The notes: a model not told the origin generated them from the letters alone. A DNA stretch of 24,031 nucleotides from CAYUNA01 sp047629355 (GCA_047629355.1 JBLHWU010000093.1:1-24031), one strand, 5' to 3'. Positions 16,329-23,820 are shown, counted from the first letter of the stretch. Numbers and translations: made by a program.

Positions 16329-17579
16329 TCAACCTACTTTTCGATTAGCCAACATCACCAAATAATTAACAACAAATCCATAGAAGAAGATACCCAACCC
16401 AAAAATTAATGCTAAAAAACCCATATCTGGAAAGGCAATAAATCCCATACCAACTACTGCCAAAACTGTCGAATAAATCATCAAATACTGCCTTGGTTTC
16501 GAGCCTTCTGGCATTCCAAAAACACCACCCATAGGAATCAACATTAGTCCTAAAAATGCACCAAGTAACAAGAATAAAATACCATCAGTAAAATGATAAA
16601 TAGTCAAGCAACCGATTGCTGAAACTGCCAGAATCCCCGCTATATTGGAGGCTAAAATTTCATCTTCTGTCAAGGCTAATTTGCCTAACCGATGAAAGCG
16701 TAAAAACAGATTAGAAATCGGACGTGCTATCCAAGTTGAAAAGGCGAAAATGATGTAAAAAACGATTAGTGGATACAATAATGGCGCAATGGAAGGATAG
16801 GCTTCTGCCATTCTCAAAATAAGCTGATACGCAATATACGCCCCAATGATGAATGCCCACCGACCTTTCTCCGCCAACCTACTCATCCAAAGAAAATATT
16901 TTAAAATGCCGCGATACAAAATGTTACTTCCTTTAATGGCTTCTTTTAATCCATCTTTAGCATATTCGTTGGTTGCATCCAACCGCAAGGCTTCTTTGAA
17001 AGAATTTACTGCTTCATCATAACTGTCCCTTTCTATTGAAACCCAACCTTTATTCGCATGAGAGTACGAATTTTCCGGAGCTTTTTGTAAAGCATAATCC
17101 AAGGTTTGAGCTGCCTCAGCTTTTCGATTTAATTTCACCAAAGATTGTGCCCGCAGATTAATCAATTGCACATTTTCAGGGTCTAATTCCATCCCTGACG
17201 CCGCCGCCGCGAGTGCTTCTTCCCATTTGGATTGATGAAAATAAATTTGAGCCTCTAAAATGAAAAAATCAGGGTCTTCTGGGTCGATATTTCTACCTTG
17301 TTTCACCGTTTCCAAAGCTTCCTTTATTTGCTGATTGAAAAACTGTACGCGCGCTAGAACATAAAAAATGAACGGACTCCACGGAGCTTGCCCCAAGGCC
17401 ATTTGTGACAATGCCAAAGCCTCTGTTCGTCGGTCAGTTTCAAGATAGACCAACGACATCAACGCCAGTGCAAAAGCATGATTCGGTTCTTCCGCCAATA
17501 CTTTTTTAAACTCCTGTTCTGCATCCTGAAAACGCCCCATATTGTAGAGGCGTTGTCCCCGTTCTAAGTAGTTGTCCAT
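16329..17579 (-). CDS. TPR protein with C-terminal membrane domain
   Basis: 416 residues. Residues 1-210 are five to six tetratricopeptide repeats (for example GRFQDAEQEFKKVLAEEPNH and DSYDEAVNSFKEALRLDATN). Residues 241-410 hold about six hydrophobic helices (240-260, 266-285, 311-330, 333-350, 366-384, 388-410). There is no N-terminal signal, so the TPR part should face the cytoplasm. The architecture suggests a membrane scaffold; no enzyme motif is seen. The ATG at 17579 gives MDNYLERGQRLYNMGRFQDA, already in the first repeat. The TerB-like pseudogene follows 44 bases downstream. Upstream lies a perfect 36-base palindrome (17621-17656) in the presumed promoter zone. Confidence 0.82.
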   Translation of the reverse strand: MDNYLERGQRLYNMGRFQDAEQEFKKVLAEEPNHAFALALMSLVYLETDRRTEALALSQMALGQAPWSPFIFYVLARVQFFNQQIKEALETVKQGRNIDPEDPDFFILEAQIYFHQSKWEEALAAAASGMELDPENVQLINLRAQSLVKLNRKAEAAQTLDYALQKAPENSYSHANKGWVSIERDSYDEAVNSFKEALRLDATNEYAKDGLKEAIKGSNILYRGILKYFLWMSRLAEKGRWAFIIGAYIAYQLILRMAEAYPSIAPLLYPLIVFYIIFAFSTWIARPISNLFLRFHRLGKLALTEDEILASNIAGILAVSAIGCLTIYHFTDGILFLLLGAFLGLMLIPMGGVFGMPEGSKPRQYLMIYSTVLAVVGMGFIAFPDMGFLALIFGLGIFFYGFVVNYLVMLANRKVG

Positions 17580-17620
17580 AGATGAATTTTGATAAAAGTA
17601 TTGAAAATATTGGGAAACGT

Positions 17621-17656
17621 AAAGTAAGCGTTACTTTCGAAAGTAACGCTTACTTT
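17621..17656. promoter_or_regulatory. Perfect 36-base palindrome upstream of the TPR gene
   Basis: The half AAAGTAAGCGTTACTTTC is followed at once by its exact reverse complement, with no loop (centre TTCGAA). It starts 42 bases upstream of the TPR gene's ATG, between that gene and the secG terminator. It could be an operator for a dimeric regulator or a cruciform or hairpin repeat. Each half also contains a smaller imperfect palindrome (AAGTAACGCTTACTT). Confidence 0.6.
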
Positions 17657-17695
17657 GAATACGTTTTTATACTATTCTCAAAAAATCTAAACACA

Positions 17696-17730
17696 AAAAG
17701 ACCTAACAAAATTCATTTGCCAGGTCTTTT
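17696..17730 (-). terminator. Terminator after secG
   Basis: AAAAGACCT (17696-17704) pairs with AGGTCTTTT (17722-17730); on the minus strand the stem is followed by T residues, and the plus strand also has a T-run. It sits 45 bases beyond the secG stop, closing the two-gene unit. Confidence 0.75.
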
Positions 17731-17774
17731 TTTTGAAAAAACAAAGGGGGAATTAAAAATCCCCACTACTTTAT

Positions 17775-18035
17775 TTATCCCGCACTTCGCAAGTCAATTG
17801 CGCCTTCGCCACCACCGACCATCAAAGCCGTGATGATGCACAATGCAAACAAGGTTGCCGCTAATCCCCAGGTTACTTTTTCGATAAAGTCTGTAGATTT
17901 TGACGCCCCAAACATTTGGTTTGCCTGCGCTCCACCAAATGTAGAGTCAACTCCTCCACCTTTTGGGTTTTGGATAAGTACTGCACCCATCAATAAAACT
18001 GAAACAAGTGCTATCAAGATTGTCATGCCAACCAT
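17775..18035 (-). CDS. secG: Preprotein translocase subunit SecG
   Basis: 86 residues, with the small membrane subunit's typical pattern: helix 1 (about 3-22, ILIALVSVLLMGAVLIQ), the conserved loop KGGGVDSTFGGAQANQMFGA, then helix 2 (about 51-73). SecG helps SecYE/SecA push proteins across the inner membrane. The start is ATG at 18035; an in-frame ATG three codons on is an alternative. It lies 83 bases after the acidic TPR-tailed gene on the same strand, so the two are likely one transcript ended by the terminator at 17696. Confidence 0.93.
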   Translation of the reverse strand: MVGMTILIALVSVLLMGAVLIQNPKGGGVDSTFGGAQANQMFGASKSTDFIEKVTWGLAATLFALCIITALMVGGGEGAIDLRSAG

Positions 18036-18118
18036 CGGATTAATTTTTTTTATTGTATTAGTAAATTAGTGTATTGGTATATCTCTAATAAAAAGACGAA
18101 TACACCTATAAACCTTTT

Positions 18119-19609
18119 TTATTCTTTTTCTTGTTCTTCATCGCGCAACTTTTGCGACGCTTCTATTTTCGCCGCAAAGAAAGCACTTTTTTCGGGATTA
18201 CGCAAACGCAAAGTTTCATACATGCGAATTGCACGCCCATAATGCCCTTGTTTTTCCAATAATGACGCCAAAGTTTCGGTTGCAATCTCAAAATCCTCTC
18301 GAACGCTCGCTTTTGCTACCCCTAAAGTATCTTTATCTTTACCTTTTTTCTTCTTTTTTTTGCCTTTTTTATCAGACTCCTCTTTTCCTTCCTCCATCTT
18401 ACTTTTCAAAAATGGCGAACGATACTGCTCCAACCAACTATTAAACGAAGACTTCGGTAGCGGTTTTGGTAAAAATGAACTACTCAAATTCGCTATTTCT
18501 TTCCCTTCTTTTGGCTTTTTCGCCAATTCATTTAACGTTGGTACATCTTCCTCTTCTTCCTCCTCCCCAATTTTGACTTCAGATTCAATTTCTTCAAATT
18601 CAGCGTCAAAATCTATCAAATCAACTATTTCGACAACCAACTTTTCTTCGACTATTTCAGCAGGTTCGTTTTCTTCTACCAAATCATCTAAAGTAAATGC
18701 CACTTGCACAAAAGTCTCATCGGTCACCATGCTTTCCAATGGTTTTAATTCCAAGTCAGGAAAATGTTCTTGCTCAATAATTAGCCCCTGCTCTCCCGCA
18801 TCCGTTTCATCGGTCACTCCCGTTTCGTTCTCTACGCTTTGTTGCGCTAATTCTGGTTCAATATCTTGCGCTTTTGCTTTTTCAACATCCGTTTTGTCAG
18901 CAGGACCGTCCACCTCGATTTCAACCTCCTTCGTTTCTTGTATGCCTGCTTCAAATTGCTGAATCAAATCCGACTTTTCTGATAACTCTTCCAATGAATT
19001 CTCTATAATACGCTCTTCCACCGCCTCATTTGGGGAAGAATGGTCTGCTTTTGCCATGTCCGCTAAGGACAAGTTACTCATAGCTTCATGTTCTTTCGCG
19101 GCTTCCAGGTCTGTAAACTCACCGTCCAAAAGCCGTTCCAAGAGTGAACCAGTCTCTTCCTCTGCCAAATTGTCTACTTTTTTAGAGACAGGTGGTGTTT
19201 CAACCACAGTAATCTCTGGCACATCCATCAAATCATCCAACGCAAACGCCAATTCATCCGTTTTTTTAGCACCTACTTTTTCCACTAAATCTGGCTCAAC
19301 TTCCAATACCGCCAAATCTTTTAATTCCAAATATTCCTCATTCAACTCATAATTTTCTTCAAAATGCGGAATCAAGCGGTCTGCTTTCATCTTTTTGAAT
19401 AGAAAATTTCGGTCAATGCTGTACGTCGATGCCATGCCCAACATTCCGTCGTAATCCGCATGATTGTCCATTTTCGCTTTACGCATAAGAAGATAGCGCA
19501 AATTCGGAGAGTACGGATATTGCAGCACCAGTGATTTTAATTCCTGATAGGAAATTTGGTACAGTTGCGACGGATTTTTTAAATATTCTGAAAAATTTTC
19601 AGCATTCAT
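18119..19609 (-). CDS. Long acidic protein with a TPR-like C-terminus, function unknown
   Basis: 496 residues. A folded-looking helical N-terminus (1-90; MNAENFSEYLKNPSQLYQIS, then YPYSPNLRYLLMRKAK) is followed by about 290 very acidic, low-complexity residues, a lysine run (about 415-430, KKGKKKKKKGKDK) and a C-terminal TPR-type helical pair (LASLLEKQGHYGRAIRMYET, LRNPEKSAFFAAKI). There is no signal or membrane segment. It is the first gene of the unit with secG. Similar acidic TPR-tailed genes near secG in this phylum are plausible, but I cannot confirm a family name. A serine-rich open frame on the opposite strand is merely its shadow. Confidence 0.75.
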   Translation of the reverse strand: MNAENFSEYLKNPSQLYQISYQELKSLVLQYPYSPNLRYLLMRKAKMDNHADYDGMLGMASTYSIDRNFLFKKMKADRLIPHFEENYELNEEYLELKDLAVLEVEPDLVEKVGAKKTDELAFALDDLMDVPEITVVETPPVSKKVDNLAEEETGSLLERLLDGEFTDLEAAKEHEAMSNLSLADMAKADHSSPNEAVEERIIENSLEELSEKSDLIQQFEAGIQETKEVEIEVDGPADKTDVEKAKAQDIEPELAQQSVENETGVTDETDAGEQGLIIEQEHFPDLELKPLESMVTDETFVQVAFTLDDLVEENEPAEIVEEKLVVEIVDLIDFDAEFEEIESEVKIGEEEEEEDVPTLNELAKKPKEGKEIANLSSSFLPKPLPKSSFNSWLEQYRSPFLKSKMEEGKEESDKKGKKKKKKGKDKDTLGVAKASVREDFEIATETLASLLEKQGHYGRAIRMYETLRLRNPEKSAFFAAKIEASQKLRDEEQEKE

Positions 19610-19710
19610 TAGCGAAAGTTCTGGGTATTGAGTTCAAAAACAGGCTGCAAATTACTAAAATTCATATAAATAGATTCATTTTTTTTCAGCTACGTTATTT
19701 TATTTTTTTT

Positions 19711-19876
19711 GGTTCTTTGACAAATTACGTGAACCACAAGTTTCTTCTTGTTTTATAAAAGGAATTTGAGGGACAAAAATGGTTTTGCAAAAATCATTTT
19801 TGTCCCTCAAAACCCCACCCGCGTTGCCGCAGGCAGCCCGCAGTTCTTTTTATTCGATAGGATTTGTCAAAGAACC
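19711..19876. mobile_element. MITE with ISL3-like ends carrying the family-A hairpin (copy 3)
   Basis: The ends are exact 15-base inverted repeats: GGTTCTTTGACAAAT (19711-19725) and ATTTGTCAAAGAACC (19862-19876). ATTTTTTT flanks both sides (one extra T on the left), a candidate 8-base target duplication. Both the GGnTCTTT start and 8-base AT-rich duplication are as I recall for the ISL3 family. Inside lies the core hairpin 19765-19811 (TTTGAGGGACAAAAATG against its complement) and GCGTTGCCGCAGGCAGCCCG. No transposase. It lies between two divergent genes (19609 and 20005); the remaining bases hold nothing but a promoter. Confidence 0.7.
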
Positions 19877-19922
19877 ATTTTTTTACCCGCATTTTGGTAT
19901 TAAAATTGTCCAACTAATTGTG

Positions 19923-19930
19923 TAAATTTG
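19923..19930 (+). promoter_or_regulatory. -7 box for the lipoprotein gene at 20005
   Basis: TAAATTTG fits TAnnTTTG exactly. The nearest TTTG upstream (19893-19896) is 26 bases away, longer than usual, so the -33 element is uncertain. The leader would be about 70 bases. Confidence 0.45.
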
Positions 19931-20004
19931 CCTGTTTTTAAAATTGCCGAGCGATGCTTTTTGTCTGGCAATTTCTTTTAAAATATTTCCAAAAAAGATT
20001 ACCC

Positions 20005-20574
20005 ATGTTTCAAAAAATTATCCTTTTCAGCAGTTTAATCCTACTATTGGTTGCTTGTGGTAGCGAAACTACTACTCAAAACGAACCTAAAAAAGCGACA
20101 CCAGAGAAGACCCTTTCAGAAAAAAAACCTGACATGCGTGTGCCTACGACCGCTGTTGATGAAACCGACATCGTAGGACGAATGGCTTTTGGTATGAGGA
20201 CATTGCAGGAACAATACGACCGTTCAAGTGGCGATATGCCCGCACTCGGGAAGGTGACCGTCAACTTGGATGAACGCGCCAATCTGTCCATCAAAAACGA
20301 AATTAACGGTGAAATCAAAGAAACTAAAATCAATCTCCGTGACTTAGATACTGCTCAGGGTGCTTTCCGATTGCTTCCAGATTCTGGCGATGGTGATTAC
20401 CCAGGCTTACTAATTCAAACTATCAGAAATGCTCAAAAAGTCGAACATTTGGTAAATGGAAAAGTGCGTCAACGAAACTCTGAACTGCAAATTTTCATGA
20501 CGGATAGAGAAGCTATTGAGGCAATTACACCTGCGATTTTGCAAACGATTCGGTTGGCGAAGACGATTAAATAG
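20005..20574 (+). CDS. Predicted lipoprotein, function unknown
   Basis: 189 residues from the ATG at 20005; an upstream in-frame ATG (19954) would put 17 residues ahead of the signal. The signal MFQKIILFSSLILLLVACGS has a lipobox VAC with Cys18, followed by a serine-, threonine-, glutamate- and lysine-rich linker. The mature domain (about 55-185) has regular strands such as GKVTVNLDERANLSIKNEIN and ends in a helix IEAITPAILQTIRLAKTI. I recognise no family. It is single, with a foldback repeat (20591-20780) beginning 17 bases after its stop, which may also serve as an RNA hairpin at the 3' end. Confidence 0.75.
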   Translation: MFQKIILFSSLILLLVACGSETTTQNEPKKATPEKTLSEKKPDMRVPTTAVDETDIVGRMAFGMRTLQEQYDRSSGDMPALGKVTVNLDERANLSIKNEINGEIKETKINLRDLDTAQGAFRLLPDSGDGDYPGLLIQTIRNAQKVEHLVNGKVRQRNSELQIFMTDREAIEAITPAILQTIRLAKTIK

Positions 20575-20590
20575 CAATTTCTTTTTTTGA

Positions 20591-20780
20591 AATTGGATAT
20601 TAAAGTTAATAGACTTTATGAACGACATTTTCACGGGAAGAAACTTGCTCTTTTTCGCCTTATTTTCGTTAAAAAACTCGGTCAATATTAACATTTATCT
20701 CGTTTTTTGCCTCAATAAGTCGAAAAATAGCGGCGTTTCTCCCTCGTTCAAACGCCATTCATAAAGTCTAATGTCCAATT
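20591..20780. repeat. Long foldback with about 85-base arms
   Basis: The left arm starts AATTGGATAT (20591) and the right arm ends ATGTCCAATT (20780). Key paired blocks: TAGACTTTATGAA with TTCATAAAGTCTA, AGAAAC with GTTTCT, and TTTTTCG followed by CTTATT with AATAAG followed by CGAAAAA. The left arm has an extra 8-10 bases. No ORF. It abuts the MITE at 20792 with only 11 bases between them, so this whole gap (20575-20997) is repeat-derived. Confidence 0.65.
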
Positions 20781-20791
20781 TTAAAAAAAGA

Positions 20792-20984
20792 GTAACTACT
20801 CCGGTAGCGGACACGTTGATTGCTTTAGTACAATTAGATAAAGATTACCTCGAAAATTAAGTAAGAGCCGTATCTGCTGCCTATTCCTCCTGTTAGGTAA
20901 CAGACACGGCTCTTGCTTAATTTTGTGGGTATTTGAAAAATTCACTCGCTTTTAAACTAACGTGTCCGCTACCTGAGTAGTTAC
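20792..20984. mobile_element. MITE with IS66-like GTAA ends between AAAAAAGA direct repeats
   Basis: The terminal inverted repeats are 26 bases (20792-20817 and 20959-20984), differing at one position; the left starts GTAACTACTCCGGTAGCGGA. AAAAAAGA flanks both sides exactly (20784-20791, 20985-20992). A second inverted repeat lies inside (AAAATTAAGTAAGAGCCGT against ACGGCTCTTGCTTAATTTT). The GTAA start and 8-base duplications are hallmarks of the IS66 family. No transposase. It ends 13 bases before the TTG start of the HAD gene. Confidence 0.8.
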
Positions 20985-20997
20985 AAAAAAGAACTCT

Positions 20998-21672
20998 TTG
21001 ACAAATAACTTAATAAAAAAACAGAACCTCCTCGTTTTCGACATTGACGGAACGCTAACTGATACCGTTCTACCTCATCAAAAAGCTTTCGTTCAAGCCT
21101 TGCAGCAAATTGGTGTGCAACAAATCGACACTAACTTTAAAAGCTACAAGCACCATACAGATTCTTTCATTGCAAAAGAGATTTTCGAAAAAGATACACG
21201 CCAACCTTTCGATTCTTCGACACTTCTAAAATTTGAGCAACACCTTTTAAATAATCTTATTCAAGCACTTACTTTCACCGAAATCGCTGGTGCAAAAGAC
21301 TTATTGGCATGGTTAGAAAAAGAAACCAATTATGCAATTTGCTTCGCCACGGGTTCTTTGTTACAACCTGCTATTTATAAGATGGAACAAGTTGGTATTC
21401 CATTCATACCTTCCTCTTTAGTCGCTTCCAATCAAATTTTAGAACGAGAAAATATCGTTAAAGCAGCCATCCAAGCAGCAAAAAAGCGATATCAAGTCAA
21501 CAATTTTGAGCGAATTATTTCATTAGGAGATGGGCTTTGGGATTTAAAAACAGCTCAAAATCTATCACTCGAATTCATTGGTGTTGGTTCGAAAAATAAA
21601 GCAATTTTGCAAAAAGCAGGCGCTAAAATTTGTTTGGATGACTTCAAAAATTGTCGCGACCTGTTCTTTTAA
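20998..21672 (+). CDS. HAD-superfamily hydrolase (phosphoglycolate-phosphatase-like)
   Basis: 224 residues. All HAD motifs are in place: DIDGT (Asp15, Asp17), ATGS (118-120 region), Lys155 in NIVKAA, and SLGDGLWD (Asp178, Asp182). A helical cap lies between motifs I and II (about 24-90). Such enzymes remove phosphate from small metabolites; the substrate is not evident. No ATG exists upstream of motif I: the only plausible start is TTG at 20998, just after a MITE and its duplication. The residues before the motif are few (LLVFDIDGT at 11-19), so the protein may be complete or may have lost a little sequence. It precedes the helicase by 48 bases, but the helicase has its own -7 box. Confidence 0.85.
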   Translation: MTNNLIKKQNLLVFDIDGTLTDTVLPHQKAFVQALQQIGVQQIDTNFKSYKHHTDSFIAKEIFEKDTRQPFDSSTLLKFEQHLLNNLIQALTFTEIAGAKDLLAWLEKETNYAICFATGSLLQPAIYKMEQVGIPFIPSSLVASNQILERENIVKAAIQAAKKRYQVNNFERIISLGDGLWDLKTAQNLSLEFIGVGSKNKAILQKAGAKICLDDFKNCRDLFF

Positions 21673-21705
21673 AATTTTAACGGAAAAAACTTTCCAAATT
21701 TACAC

Positions 21706-21713
21706 TACCTTTG
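21706..21713 (+). promoter_or_regulatory. -7 box for the RNA helicase gene
   Basis: TACCTTTG, an exact TAnnTTTG match, ends 7 bases before the ATG at 21721, so the transcript would be nearly leaderless. No strong -33 TTG is visible in the short gap after the HAD gene. Confidence 0.5.
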
Positions 21714-21720
21714 CCTCTCT

Positions 21721-23031
21721 ATGTCAAGTTCAATCAAAAATCAAAAAGGGATTCTCAGCAAACTCAGCATCGATCAACTCAATCCGATGCAGCTGGATGC
21801 CCAACACGCCATTCACAGCAATGATGAAGTGGTGCTACTGTCTCCAACGGGTACAGGGAAAACGTTAGCATTTTTGCTGCCGATTATTTCCGAATTAGAC
21901 CCTAAGAGCGAAGAGGTTCAAGCCCTCATAATCGCCCCTTCGCGGGAATTGGCGATTCAAATCAACCAGGTAACACGCGAAATGGGTACGGGCTACAAAA
22001 TCAACTTGGTTTACGGTGGTCGTCCATTCAACAAGGAAAAAACAGATTTAAAACACGCACCAGCCATTGTTATCGGTACACCCGGTCGAGTCGCTGACCA
22101 TTTGCGTCGCCGAAGTTTTTCAGGAGATGGTGTAAAAACGTTGGTGCTGGATGAGTTTGATAAATCCTTGGAAATTGGTTTCGACGGTGAAATGATAGAC
22201 ATTCTCGAAGCGCTACCAAATGTGGAAAAGAAAATACTAACTTCTGCGACCCAAGGTGTTGAAATTCCTGATTTCGTTGAGTTAAAAAAGCCGCATTATG
22301 TGGATTTCTCACAAGATGGCGTGAAGCAATTGCAGATAAAAGCTATTATTTCTCCTTCTAAAGATAAATTGGAAACGCTCGTAGATGCGCTTTCGCATTT
22401 GGGCAATCATCCAGGCATTATTTTTTGTAATTTCAAAAATTCGATTCAGCGAGTTAGTGACTATTTGACCGAAAAAGGCATTTCTCATGGCTGTTTTTAC
22501 GGCGGTATGGAGCAAAAAGAACGAGAACGCGCGTTGATAAAATTTCGAAATGGAACCCATCAATTGTTGCTGGCGACTGACCTTGCCGCAAGAGGAATTG
22601 ACGTGCCAGAAATCAAGTTTATTCTCCATTATCACTTGCCTTTGCGGAGTCAAGAGTTCACGCATCGAAATGGTCGAACGGCACGGATGAATAACGAAGG
22701 GACAGCTTACGTTCTGCATTGGAAACAAGAGCGATTGCCTGATTTCATTCAAAATTTGCCGGAAGAAACGCTGCAACCGGCAGCATTGCCTTCTCCTTCC
22801 AAATGGAAAACCTTATTCATTTCAGGTGGTCGAAAAGATAAGATTTCAAAAGGCGATATCGCTGGTTTATTTTTTAAAATTGGTCAATTAAAAAGTGATG
22901 AATTGGGTATTATTGAATTAAAACAAGATTGTGCTTTTGTGTCCGTACCTGCTGCAAAAATCGAGCAATTAATTGAATTGGTAAACAATCATCGACTAAA
23001 AAAGAAAAAAGTACGGGTGATGGAAATTTAA
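21721..23031 (+). CDS. DEAD-box RNA helicase with DbpA-type RNA-binding domain
   Basis: 436 residues. Helicase motifs in order: Q-motif region (LNPMQLDAQ, 20-28), motif I SPTGTGKT (41-48), Ia APSRELAIQ (72-80), Ib TPGR (120-123), II DEFD (144-147, in place of DEAD), III SAT (175-177), V-region ATDLAARGIDVP (285-296) and VI HRNGRTAR (315-322, in place of HRIGRTGR). Residues 360-436 fit the DbpA RNA-binding domain that docks on 23S rRNA hairpin 92, so ribosome large-subunit assembly is the likely job. It is slightly shorter than E. coli DbpA. The start at 21721 follows a -7 box. The DEFD variant keeps the acidic pair needed for catalysis. Confidence 0.9.
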   Translation: MSSSIKNQKGILSKLSIDQLNPMQLDAQHAIHSNDEVVLLSPTGTGKTLAFLLPIISELDPKSEEVQALIIAPSRELAIQINQVTREMGTGYKINLVYGGRPFNKEKTDLKHAPAIVIGTPGRVADHLRRRSFSGDGVKTLVLDEFDKSLEIGFDGEMIDILEALPNVEKKILTSATQGVEIPDFVELKKPHYVDFSQDGVKQLQIKAIISPSKDKLETLVDALSHLGNHPGIIFCNFKNSIQRVSDYLTEKGISHGCFYGGMEQKERERALIKFRNGTHQLLLATDLAARGIDVPEIKFILHYHLPLRSQEFTHRNGRTARMNNEGTAYVLHWKQERLPDFIQNLPEETLQPAALPSPSKWKTLFISGGRKDKISKGDIAGLFFKIGQLKSDELGIIELKQDCAFVSVPAAKIEQLIELVNNHRLKKKKVRVMEI

Positions 23032-23041
23032 AAGCCTTGTA

Positions 23042-23132
23042 ACAAAGGAAGTTTGATGGGTAAAAACGGTTTTATAAAAGCCGTTTTTACCCATCAAACT
23101 CCCATCCGCCTCGCCGCAGGCAAGGCACACAG
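23042..23132 (+). repeat. Family-A hairpin, copy 4 (most perfect)
   Basis: A 20-base-pair perfect stem: AGTTTGATGGGTAAAAACGG (23050-23069) pairs with its complement (23081-23100) around TTTTATAAAAG, followed by TCCGCCTCGCCGCAGGCAAG. The left lead AACAAAGGAAGTTTGA matches AACAAAGGTAGTTTGA of the copy at 5865-6064. It starts a few bases after the helicase stop and could double as its 3' hairpin, though no T-run follows. No terminal inverted repeats were found around it. Confidence 0.75.
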
Positions 23133-23160
23133 TCTTGAATAGCCATCCTATATAATTTCT

Positions 23161-23820
23161 ATGAAAGCAAAAATTCACTCTCGGAAGCTCCTGTGGAATC
23201 TTTCTTACAATAAAACCAAAGAAGTTATTGCCTTAATTACCAGCGTCGGGCTGGTCGTTGCGTCGCTCTTGTGCGCCCTATTCGTCATTCAAAATGCGGA
23301 ATTACGGGACGGCATCTTACTCTCCGACCCTTTGCATCCCTTTTTTCCACCGCCGATTGATTTCTCAGCTGGGATTTTTGCGGCTACGCATTCGGCTATT
23401 TTCATAAGCGTTTTTATTTGTATCCGTGAAAGCATTGGACGGTTTACTTTTGCAGCAACTTGCTACGCCGTTTTGACGTTTTTACGCAGTTTGTCCATCA
23501 CTTTAGTTCCTCTTGATCCCCCCATGGATATGATTTTACTGGTAGATCCAATTTTTAATTTCTTCCAACCAGACCAATTTTCGGCAACGAAAGATTTGTT
23601 CTTTTCGGGGCATTGTTCGACCTTATTTATGTTTTATTTAGTGGCTGAAAAGAAATGGTTTAAGTGGTTTTTACTATTTCTAAATGTCTTTGTCGCGATT
23701 GCGATTTTGTGGCAACGGGTGCATTATACGATTGATGTGATTGGAGGGATTTTAGTAGCTTGGTTGGTGGTGAAAGGTGTAAGAATTTTGATGGGTAGGT
23801 TGGGTATTTTGAAAATTTAG
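23161..23820 (+). CDS. Sphingomyelin-synthase-like PAP2 membrane protein
   Basis: 219 residues with about six membrane segments (21-45, 70-90, 95-115, 145-162, 167-184, 190-207). Catalytic motifs of the sphingomyelin-synthase/PAP2_C family: SGHCSTLFMFY (His151) and HYTIDVIGG (His188, Asp192), forming the expected His-His-Asp triad, plus Arg109 in LRSLSITLVPLDPP, matching the arginine in the equivalent loop of known enzymes. Members transfer a phospho-head-group onto ceramide or cleave lipid phosphates. This fits a phylum that makes sphingolipids. Which head-group is moved cannot be read here. It follows the hairpin repeat 23042-23132 and looks monocistronic. A phosphatase role is the main alternative. 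Confidence 0.82.
   Translation: MKAKIHSRKLLWNLSYNKTKEVIALITSVGLVVASLLCALFVIQNAELRDGILLSDPLHPFFPPPIDFSAGIFAATHSAIFISVFICIRESIGRFTFAATCYAVLTFLRSLSITLVPLDPPMDMILLVDPIFNFFQPDQFSATKDLFFSGHCSTLFMFYLVAEKKWFKWFLLFLNVFVAIAILWQRVHYTIDVIGGILVAWLVVKGVRILMGRLGILKI

Noticed and set aside
18360..18962. 200-codon serine-rich plus-strand frame
   Set aside because: It is the antisense of the acidic, glutamate-rich minus-strand gene; its serine richness is just the complement of GAA/GAT-type codons.
5977..23100. CRISPR array or integron attC sites as explanation of the repeated hairpins
   Set aside because: Copies are kilobases apart without regular spacers, and the attC consensus ends (RYYYAAC/GTTRRRY) and an integrase are missing.
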